Assembly: GCA_964352375.1 (NCBI GenBank)
Contig: CAYGSA010000096.1
Coordinates: 1-6,247, forward strand
Direction: 5' to 3'
DNA: 6,247 nucleotides
From: UBA1672 sp964352375
GTDB lineage: Bacteria > Pseudomonadota > Alphaproteobacteria > Micavibrionales > Micavibrionaceae
Position numbers and translations under genes: made by a program. The notes beneath the pieces are model-generated. The model was not told the origin of the DNA and did no database searches. It saw nothing but the letters and a program-made list of their open reading frames with translations. Below are positions 1 through 5,245 of the stretch, piece after piece (within the stretch, counting starts at the first letter, position 1; every line of letters begins with the position of its first letter).

Positions 1-1173
1 CATACATTCTTCAGAGATCATCGCAATCTGATCTCGCATCTTTTGAACTTGCTCGCCATGCTTTTCAACAAAAGCAGCCCAGCCCTTACCTTTGAGTTTA
101 GAGACATGTTCAAGCCAAGCAGGGTCAAGCTCGGAGCCATAATACTCTTTCAAGAAATCTTCACGCTTTACCTTAACACCCACCGCTAAGCGCATGATTT
201 TGCCTTCAATACTCACCAACTCACGGTTAATGCTGTACAGACGGTCAATCAGCTGTTCAATTCGCGCATTATTCAAATGAACTTCGTTCATATGCTCAAC
301 CATTTCGGCGCAATGCTTCTGGTACTTCTTATTCGTCAAAGCATCAGGATCCTCCCCCTTATTCAAGGCAACTAGTCGCTCCTTCTGAACCTTTTGAATC
401 TTCTTATAGGCCTTCTCGATATTGCTAAAAACCTCAAAAACTTTAGGAGTAAGCTCCTCTTCCATCACAGAAAGAGAGACATTACCTTCATCCTCTTCCT
501 CCTCTTCACCCCCTTCGGCAGACGATTCATCGGAAGTTTTTTCTTCTTTCTCTTTGGTCTTTTCACCCTCAACAACCTTGGGCAACGCCGTCACATCAAC
601 TTCAGGCCCCTTATAAGTCGCATCAAGATCAATAACCTCACGTAAAAGAATATCACCCTCTTGCAAAGCCTTATACCAGGCAATCAAAGATTCGATCGCA
701 AGCGGACTTTCACACATCCCGCTAATCATCATCTCACGACCCGCCTCTATGCGTTTCGCAATCGCAATCTCACCTTCACGAGAAAGCAATTCAACGGCGC
801 CCATTTCACGAAGATACATTCGAACAGGGTCATCCGTACGCCCCGTATCATCATCGGCAATATTACCACCTGATTCATATTCCTCATCGTCGTCGTCATC
901 ATCAGATTTTTTCGCTTTAGCATCCGCTGGCGCATCATCCTCACTCTCAACCATTTGCACGCCCATATCAGAGAGCGTTGCCATAGCATCCTCGATTTGC
1001 TCTGATGAAAATTCCTTCGCAGGCAAGGCCTTATTAAACATGTCATAAGTCACAAAGCCTTTTGACTTACCCTCCGCCAAAAGCTTCTTAACCACAGCAG
1101 CCATAGAGCCTTTCGCCCCTTCAGCTTGATTTTCTTCGTTTTGTTTATCACTCACAACAGCATTACCAACCAT
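1..1173 (-). CDS. rpoD: RNA polymerase primary sigma factor RpoD (sigma-70), N-terminal part, cut by window edge
   Basis: Encodes the housekeeping sigma factor that directs RNA polymerase to most promoters. The frame is open for exactly 391 codons from the ATG to the window edge, with no stop, so only the N-terminal part is present. Residues about 24-75 resemble region 1.1 (KGFVTYDMFNKALP, SSEQIEDAMATLSDMGVQ). A run of six Asp follows at 91-96. Region 1.2 is clear at about 114-142 (DDPVRMYLREMGAVELLSREGEI, given here as two joined blocks: DDPVRMYLREMG then AVELLSREGEI). Residues about 145-391 are the non-conserved region, with a Lys/Glu-rich acidic stretch at 204-231. The sequence stops just before the expected core-binding region 2, so regions 2-4 lie beyond the left edge. 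The ATG is supported by AGGCGG at 1183-1188, nine bases away. An in-frame GTG seven codons upstream lacks comparable support. It lies 103 bp downstream of dnaG on the same strand. Identification is very secure. Confidence 0.96.
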   Translation of the reverse strand, partial: MVGNAVVSDKQNEENQAEGAKGSMAAVVKKLLAEGKSKGFVTYDMFNKALPAKEFSSEQIEDAMATLSDMGVQMVESEDDAPADAKAKKSDDDDDDEEYESGGNIADDDTGRTDDPVRMYLREMGAVELLSREGEIAIAKRIEAGREMMISGMCESPLAIESLIAWYKALQEGDILLREVIDLDATYKGPEVDVTALPKVVEGEKTKEKEEKTSDESSAEGGEEEEEDEGNVSLSVMEEELTPKVFEVFSNIEKAYKKIQKVQKERLVALNKGEDPDALTNKKYQKHCAEMVEHMNEVHLNNARIEQLIDRLYSINRELVSIEGKIMRLAVGVKVKREDFLKEYYGSELDPAWLEHVSKLKGKGWAAFVEKHGEQVQKMRDQIAMISEECM

Positions 1174-1182
1174 TTTCGCTAA

Positions 1183-1188
1183 CCGCCT
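1183..1188 (-). promoter_or_regulatory. Ribosome binding site of rpoD
   Basis: On the minus strand this reads AGGCGG, five of six matches to AGGAGG, nine bases before the ATG at 1173. It decides the ATG start over the in-frame GTG farther upstream. Confidence 0.7.
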
Positions 1189-1208
1189 ATACACATATCT
1201 CGTTTGAA

Positions 1209-1237
1209 AGATTAATCATAAATCAAATGAATTTCAA
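1209..1237 (-). promoter_or_regulatory. Weak candidate promoter in the dnaG-rpoD gap
   Basis: The 103-bp gap between the dnaG stop and the rpoD ATG is AT-rich. On the minus strand it holds TTGAAA (1232-1237, five of six to the -35 consensus). A poor -10, TAATCT (1209-1214), lies 17 bases further on. A TATGAT word (minus strand, overlapping the spacer) matches the -10 consensus better but has no -35 at proper distance. A separate rpoD promoter is plausible, since many bacteria have one there, but the sequence does not prove it. No terminator hairpin was seen in the gap, so read-through from dnaG is also possible. Confidence 0.2.
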
Positions 1238-1276
1238 AGCCTTATAACACGTTAAGGCGCTTTGCCCTCATAAAAA

Positions 1277-3109
1277 TCAAGAGGCTTCATCAGATGAGTT
1301 AAAAGACAATAAAACCCTAAGCTTTTCCTCGTCATCTTCATTAGAAGCATTTTTCCATCCATTTTGTATTTCTCGTCCCAGCGCAGCGTGTTGTACATCG
1401 TTCCAATACTGAAGCCATTTGCTTTCTATATCCTCTTCTTTCGCTCGCGGAGAACAAAAAGATGCGTGAACATATACAGATTCGCGACATATGTCATCCA
1501 CTTCTTTCGAAAAACCAGAATTTTCAAGCTTTTTTTTCAACTTATCCGCCGTTTCAGTCGAATCATCTGACAAAATCATCATCACTTTTTGCTTCAATTG
1601 TTCATAGCGTACAGTGCTCATCATCAAATCACAAATCGTCTCTTCAATTCCTTCGAAAATATGCGGGTGATTGATCAGCGCGGCTAACAGAACTTTTGGG
1701 AACAACACAGACGACTGTTTACGCGGAGATTGTGGCCGCACAATAGACGGCTTAGGTGCATAACCACCACCCTTTTTATAATTCTGCTTAAACTCACGAC
1801 GCGGAAAAAAAGTATCTGAAATTTTCTCACGAAGTTGTGATTTATAATGCATTTGAACATCAGAATGCGAAATTTGACTTATTTCCTTTTCCAATTGCAC
1901 CCGAACGCCTGCCTTACTCTCCGGCGTATCAAACACGCGCCCTTGCGTGTAAGACGCCCAAAGAAAATCAAATAAGGACATATTACGTGATAAAATGTCC
2001 TTAAACCCCTTTACACCGCTCGATTTAATCAAGCTATCAGGATCTTCGCCATCAGGCATAAAGGCAAAAGACACGCTCCGCCCTGGCTCAAGCAATGGCA
2101 ACGCACGATCACAAACCCTGCGCGCCGCCTTACGCCCCGCATTATCTCCATCAAAACAAAGTATAGGCACTTTGGTAAAATCAGGGATCATCTGCCACAT
2201 CACCGCAATCTGGTCTTCCGTGACCGCCGTCCCCATCGGCGCAAGCGCACCTTCAAATCCCGCCTGCGCACAGGCGATAACATCTAGATAACCCTCAACA
2301 AGAATAAGCGGCTGCCCCTGCGCGGCTGCCCTCCTCGCAATCGGTTCACCATAAAGCATGCGCCCCTTATGAAATAACGGCGTTTCACTGGAATTAATAT
2401 ATTTCGGCGGCACAAAATCCCCGCGGCTTGGCGCACGTAAATGATCGGGCAAAACCCGCCCCCCAAACGCAACAATGCGCCCACGCCGATCAGGCACAGG
2501 AAACATAACGCGATCACGAAAGAAGCAATACGGCTCAGCTCCACGGGTTGACTTTTTCAAAAGCCCTACCTTGATCATATCACTATCTTTATAATCTAGT
2601 GCCCTTAAATAACCGCGCAAAGCTTGCGCATCAACTGGCGCAAACCCAACGCGAAACTGCGCAATCGTTTTGTCTTGAATGCCGCGATCATATAAATATT
2701 TCAAAACCTCTGAATTACGCGGATCACGTAAATTGCGCTCAAGAAACACTGTGGCATCTTCCATCAACGCATAAAGGTCTTTTTCTTCTTTCGCTTTCTG
2801 GGCTTGCTGCGGAGATTGCTTCGGAACATCAAGCCCCGCCTCCGCCGCCAGCATTTCAATCGCATCCATAAAGGCCAGATTGTCATGCTCCATCACGAAT
2901 TTAATCACATCACCATGCGCTCCACACCCAAAGCAATGATAAAATTGCTTATCATCATTAATCGTAAAAGATGGCGTTTTTTCATGATGAAAAGGACAGC
3001 ACGCCTTATGCTCCCGCCCAGCGCGAATCACTCGAACACGCCGCCCGATAATATCGGATAACGTCAGGCGCGAACGCAATTCATCATAAAATCTCGGAGA
3101 AAGTCCCAT
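1277..3109 (-). CDS. dnaG: DNA primase DnaG
   Basis: Synthesises the short RNA primers for replication, working with the DnaB helicase at the fork. The 610-residue product is complete and of normal length for the family (E. coli about 581). Residues below are counted from the ATG at 3109. The N-terminal CHC2 zinc finger has C38, H41, C59 and C62 (CPFHHEKTPSF then YHCFGCGAHGD). The catalytic core follows, with motifs such as FRDRVMFPVPDRRGRIVAFGGR and PKYINSSETPLFHKGR. The TOPRIM domain (about 265-350) carries the metal ligands E272 (LVEGYLDV) and D320/D322 (CFDGDNAGRKAARR). A Lys/Pro-rich linker at about 437-468 leads to a divergent C-terminal region that should be the helicase-binding domain. 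An in-frame GTG at 3112 immediately precedes the ATG and a stop lies two codons before that GTG, so only these two starts are possible. rpoD follows on the same strand. Confidence 0.97.
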   Translation of the reverse strand: MGLSPRFYDELRSRLTLSDIIGRRVRVIRAGREHKACCPFHHEKTPSFTINDDKQFYHCFGCGAHGDVIKFVMEHDNLAFMDAIEMLAAEAGLDVPKQSPQQAQKAKEEKDLYALMEDATVFLERNLRDPRNSEVLKYLYDRGIQDKTIAQFRVGFAPVDAQALRGYLRALDYKDSDMIKVGLLKKSTRGAEPYCFFRDRVMFPVPDRRGRIVAFGGRVLPDHLRAPSRGDFVPPKYINSSETPLFHKGRMLYGEPIARRAAAQGQPLILVEGYLDVIACAQAGFEGALAPMGTAVTEDQIAVMWQMIPDFTKVPILCFDGDNAGRKAARRVCDRALPLLEPGRSVSFAFMPDGEDPDSLIKSSGVKGFKDILSRNMSLFDFLWASYTQGRVFDTPESKAGVRVQLEKEISQISHSDVQMHYKSQLREKISDTFFPRREFKQNYKKGGGYAPKPSIVRPQSPRKQSSVLFPKVLLAALINHPHIFEGIEETICDLMMSTVRYEQLKQKVMMILSDDSTETADKLKKKLENSGFSKEVDDICRESVYVHASFCSPRAKEEDIESKWLQYWNDVQHAALGREIQNGWKNASNEDDEEKLRVLLSFNSSDEAS

Positions 3110-3120
3110 CACTCTCTTTT

Positions 3121-3139
3121 AACACATCTAACATGTGTT
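3121..3139. repeat. Inverted repeat directly upstream of the dnaG ribosome binding site
   Basis: AACACAT (3121-3127) and ATGTGTT (3133-3139) are perfect 7-base inverted arms around a 5-base loop. The element starts 12 bases upstream of the dnaG ATG, just outside the purine-rich segment that would bind the ribosome. It could be a protein-binding operator or a weak RNA hairpin in the dnaG leader. It is AT-rich and no T-run follows it in the dnaG direction, so it is not a terminator. Confidence 0.45.
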
Positions 3140-3199
3140 TGTTAATATACACAAATTAAGTACATAAAAGTTTGCATAAGTTACACGTAACATGTATTT
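3129..3199. repeat. Direct repeat pair TAACATGT[G/A]TTT upstream of dnaG
   Basis: The 12-base word TAACATGTGTTT at 3129-3140 recurs as TAACATGTATTT at 3188-3199, with one mismatch and a 59-bp period. Each copy overlaps an inverted repeat: the first overlaps the AACACAT/ATGTGTT element, and the second overlaps GTTAC-AC-GTAAC at 3180-3191. Each also contains the palindrome ACATGT. Paired sites of this kind can be operators, but in AT-rich DNA chance is a real alternative. Confidence 0.35.
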
Positions 3200-3226
3200 T
3201 GATCTTGTAAATATAAAAAATATAAG
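3199..3226 (+). promoter_or_regulatory. Candidate promoter for the small plus-strand ORF
   Basis: TTGATC (3199-3204, four of six to TTGACA) and TATAAG (3221-3226, five of six to TATAAT) are separated by 16 bases. Transcription would begin near 3233, giving a leader of roughly 55 bases before the GTG at 3289. The region is AT-rich, so chance matches are likely. The properly spaced ribosome binding site downstream adds modest support. Confidence 0.3.
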
Positions 3227-3276
3227 TATTTTGGCACGTAAAGCTTCAAAATTCACGGTGATAATAAAAGCGATTT

Positions 3277-3281
3277 AAGGA
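3277..3281 (+). promoter_or_regulatory. Ribosome binding site of the small ORF
   Basis: AAGGA lies seven bases before the GTG at 3289, which is near-ideal spacing. This is the main reason to treat the 39-codon frame as a candidate gene. Confidence 0.5.
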
Positions 3282-3288
3282 AAATAAA

Positions 3289-3408
3289 GTGCCTAAAATT
3301 TTTGCAAAAAATCAAAAGATCAACGTCATTGAATATGGTGAAAACTGTAAATCCTTTCCACTATGGGAAGACGTAAAGGCAAAACTTTTATCCCTTATTA
3401 AGCGCTAG
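3289..3408 (+). CDS. Hypothetical small protein, 39 residues, GTG start
   Basis: I do not recognise this protein and assign no function. The frame begins with GTG and reads (M)PKIFAKNQKINVIEYGEN, then CKSFPLWEDVKAKLLSLIKR, ending at TAG 3406-3408. An in-frame TAA at 3265-3267 closes the frame upstream, so it is not the tail of a longer visible gene on this side. The composition looks protein-like: it is Lys-rich and basic overall, has one Cys (C20) and one Trp (W26), and residues 25-39 could form an amphipathic helix. There is no signal peptide or membrane segment. It runs divergently from dnaG and convergently towards the YqeY-family gene, alone in a 412-bp gap. It could be a genuine small protein, a decayed remnant, or a chance frame. 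The AAGGA site and promoter-like sequence upstream favour translation, while the GTG start and short length argue for caution. Confidence 0.42.
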   Translation: MPKIFAKNQKINVIEYGENCKSFPLWEDVKAKLLSLIKR

Positions 3409-3524
3409 GACCTCCAATCATAAAACAACGCAACAGGACGTAAGCCTAACAAAGCGTGAGAAATAAAACAAATTTTTCAAAGGGCGAGAAACAAGAACGT
3501 AGGCCACATTGAATAATGGAAGCT
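3409..3524. other. Convergent spacer with no recognised feature
   Basis: These 116 bases lie between the stop of the small plus-strand ORF and the stop of the YqeY-family gene. I looked for a bidirectional terminator and found no GC-rich hairpin followed by a T-run on either strand. There is no tRNA-like fold and no frame longer than about ten codons with a ribosome binding site. Confidence 0.5.
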
Positions 3525-3983
3525 TTAACCAAGTTTTTGTCTGGCAAAAGCCCCAGCCTTTCCCATATCAACTTGACCAGAATAATTTGTCTTTAAAGCA
3601 GCCATAACTTTACCCATATCTTTAATATCCTCAGCACCAGTTTTCTGAATCAGTTGCTCAACAAGTGCATCAACATCCTCATCATTTAATTGCTTCGGCA
3701 TAAATCCCCGAATTAACTCAATTTCGCTTTCTTCACGCTCTGCAAGATCACACCGCCCCGCTTCACTGTAAGTCTTGGACGATTCCTGACGCTGCTTAAT
3801 CATAGACTGTAACATCTGTAATATTTCGGCATCACTAAGGCCTTCTGCATTCCCCTTTTCACGCGCAGTCAAATCACGATCCTTCAAAGCGGCCAAAATC
3901 AAACGCACAGTCGAAAGGGCAATCTGGTCTTTCTCCTTCATCGCCGTTTTAAGGGCGGCTGTAAATTCTGCTCTTTTATCCAT
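3525..3983 (-). CDS. GatB/YqeY domain protein
   Basis: This 152-residue product is a complete stand-alone YqeY-family protein, related to the C-terminal tail domain of GatB (the amidotransferase subunit that binds tRNA). The stand-alone protein's role is not well established; an association with aminoacyl-tRNA or amidotransferase function is only suggested by homology. Family signatures include the N-terminal helix with LSTVRLILAALKDRD (about 23-37), the central ESEIELIRGFMPKQL (about 84-98) and the C-terminal DMGKVMAALKTNYSGQVDMGK (about 121-141). The protein appears all-helical and cytoplasmic, with no signal peptide. The ATG at 3983 has only a weak purine-rich site upstream (AAGAGA, minus strand). 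It is divergent from carA with 85 bp between the starts, and this pairing with carA on one side and dnaG on the other is familiar from alphaproteobacteria. Confidence 0.92.
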   Translation of the reverse strand: MDKRAEFTAALKTAMKEKDQIALSTVRLILAALKDRDLTAREKGNAEGLSDAEILQMLQSMIKQRQESSKTYSEAGRCDLAEREESEIELIRGFMPKQLNDEDVDALVEQLIQKTGAEDIKDMGKVMAALKTNYSGQVDMGKAGAFARQKLG

Positions 3984-4068
3984 TTTTCTCTTTTCTTTTG
4001 TTCGAATTCATATTAATAACTCTGGTTCTAGCAACTTAAAACTTTTTACCCGCGGAGCTAGACAACAC
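3984..4068. promoter_or_regulatory. Divergent promoter region between the YqeY gene and carA
   Basis: The 85-bp spacer must drive both genes unless they are read from far upstream. For the minus strand, TTGCTA (4027-4032) and TATGAA (4005-4010) are 16 bases apart, each four of six to consensus, which is only suggestive. I found no good -35/-10 pair for carA. The carA ribosome binding site is GGAG at 4054-4057, eleven bases before the ATG. The leader is too short for an obvious attenuator, and no PyrR- or arginine-type element was recognised. Confidence 0.35.
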
Positions 4069-5241
4069 ATGACTGAGATTTCTAAACCAAATCCACCCCC
4101 CAATGCAACTGCTGTTATTGTATTATATGACGGCACAATAATGTGGGGACGTGGAATAGGCGCGGAAACTGAGGCCGTTGGCGAGATTTGCTTCAACACC
4201 TCCATCACAGGCTACCAAGAAATTTTAACTGATCCCAGCTACGCTGGCCAAATCATCACCTTCACATTCCCACATATCGGCAATGTCGGCACAAACGACG
4301 AAGATATCGAAACGATCAACCCTGCGGCGCGCGGCCTGATCATCCGCGAAGACATCACCGACCCATCAAACTGGCGCGCCAACAAACATTTCGACGACTG
4401 GCTCAAAAGTTATAACCTTGTCGGCGTCAGCGGTATAGACACACGCGCCCTAACACGCCGCGTCCGCGACTCCGGCGCGCCAAACGGCGTCATAGCCCAT
4501 AACCAGGAAGGCAAATTCGACCTTGATGCCCTCCTCAAAATGGCGCAGGACTGGAGCGGCCTCAAAGGCCAGGACCTTGCCAAAGAAGTCTCCTGCACCC
4601 AAAGCTACAACTGGGACGAATCGCTCTGGTCGATCAAAGACGGCTACGGCAAACAGGAAAACCCGGAGCACACCGTCGTTGCCGTCGATTTTGGCGCAAA
4701 ACGTAATATCCTCAGATGCCTCGCCGCCCAAGGCTGCAAAGTCATCGTCGTCCCCGCAAATACAACCGCAAACGATATCCTCGCCCACAAACCAGACGGC
4801 GTCTTCCTCTCCAACGGCCCGGGCGACCCCGCCGCTACTGGTGAATATGCCGTGCCGATGGTGCAAGACTTACTGGCAAAAGATATACCGATTTTTGGCA
4901 TTTGCCTCGGCCACCAAATCCTCGCCCTCGCCCTCGGCTGTAAAACCCGCAAAATGCATCTGGGGCATCGCGGAGCGAACCAACCGGTGCAAGACCTCAA
5001 AACAATGAAGGTCGAAATCACATCACAAAATCATGGCTTTGAAGTCATCGGCGAAAATTTACCTGTAGGCGTTGAGCAATCCCACATCAGCCTGTTCGAC
5101 GGCTCCAACGAAGGTATCGCGCTCAAAGACAAGCCCGTCTTCTCCGTACAATATCACCCAGAAGCCTCACCTGGACCTCAGGACAGCCATTATTTGTTCG
5201 AACGTTTTGTAGAAAATATCAAAGGCGCAAAGGCAAGGTAA
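4069..5241 (+). CDS. carA: Carbamoyl-phosphate synthase small (glutaminase) subunit CarA
   Basis: Hydrolyses glutamine and passes ammonia to the large subunit CarB, which makes carbamoyl phosphate from ammonia, bicarbonate and ATP for pyrimidine and arginine synthesis in the cytoplasm. The 390-residue length fits the family (E. coli 382). The N-terminal small-chain domain (about 13-150) shows GEICFNTSITGYQEILTDPSYAGQ, here split as GEICFNTSITGYQ plus EILTDPSYAG, and GVSGIDTRALTRRVRD. The C-terminal class I glutamine amidotransferase domain (about 203-385) has VDFGAKRNILRCL, LSNGPGDP and the nucleophile elbow FGICLGHQ. The catalytic triad is intact: C279, H363 and E365, a constant offset of ten from E. 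coli C269/H353/E355. The motif GHRGANQPV and SQNHGF are also present. The start is backed by GGAG at 4054-4057. sbtA begins four bases after the stop, so the two are almost certainly co-transcribed. carB is not immediately downstream. Confidence 0.98.
   Translation: MTEISKPNPPPNATAVIVLYDGTIMWGRGIGAETEAVGEICFNTSITGYQEILTDPSYAGQIITFTFPHIGNVGTNDEDIETINPAARGLIIREDITDPSNWRANKHFDDWLKSYNLVGVSGIDTRALTRRVRDSGAPNGVIAHNQEGKFDLDALLKMAQDWSGLKGQDLAKEVSCTQSYNWDESLWSIKDGYGKQENPEHTVVAVDFGAKRNILRCLAAQGCKVIVVPANTTANDILAHKPDGVFLSNGPGDPAATGEYAVPMVQDLLAKDIPIFGICLGHQILALALGCKTRKMHLGHRGANQPVQDLKTMKVEITSQNHGFEVIGENLPVGVEQSHISLFDGSNEGIALKDKPVFSVQYHPEASPGPQDSHYLFERFVENIKGAKAR
5235..5238 (+). promoter_or_regulatory. Ribosome binding site of sbtA inside the end of carA
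   Basis: AAGG overlaps the last codons of carA and lies seven bases before the sbtA ATG at 5246. It implies translation of sbtA from the carA message, with likely translational coupling. Confidence 0.55.
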
Positions 5242-5245
5242 TCAT

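Larger units (their letters stand above)
3110..3288. other. Regulatory-type intergenic DNA between dnaG (-) and the small plus-strand ORF
   Basis: This 179-bp AT-rich stretch should contain the dnaG promoter (minus) and that of the small ORF (plus). It holds a short inverted repeat next to the dnaG start, a 12-base repeat present twice, and a second small palindrome. I found no convincing -35/-10 pair for dnaG. A purine-rich AAGAGAG (minus strand, 3113-3119) sits very close to the dnaG start and is the only candidate ribosome binding site. Confidence 0.5.

Noticed and set aside
883..905. A short trinucleotide-like repeat (tcg/tca)
   Set aside because: It encodes the Asp run of RpoD in frame and is explained by protein composition; it is not a CRISPR or tandem-repeat locus.
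747..1048. Open frames of 99 codons on both strands within rpoD
   Set aside because: Both are out-of-frame readings of the rpoD region 1.1/1.2 segment; the Ser-rich plus-strand frame simply mirrors the acidic codons.
2284..2544. An 86-codon minus-strand frame within dnaG with hydrophobic stretches
   Set aside because: It is an out-of-frame reading of the dnaG catalytic core, which is intact in its own frame with all metal-binding residues.
3142..3159. A possible CtrA site (TTAA...TTAA) upstream of dnaG
   Set aside because: The two TTAA words are separated by ten bases, whereas the CtrA full site has seven. The match is expected by chance in AT-rich DNA.
3440..3520. A possible terminator formed by GCCTA and TAGGC in the convergent spacer
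   Set aside because: The arms are only five bases with a loop of about 50 bases and no adjacent T-run.
4450..4866. A 138-codon open frame on the minus strand within carA
   Set aside because: It lies entirely opposite carA, which has an intact catalytic triad and full-length family match. The frame is open because of the C-rich codon use of carA and shows no recognisable protein.
4523..5008. A 161-codon open frame on the plus strand in another frame of carA
   Set aside because: Ser/Pro/Lys-rich low-complexity translation typical of an out-of-frame reading of GC-richer coding DNA.
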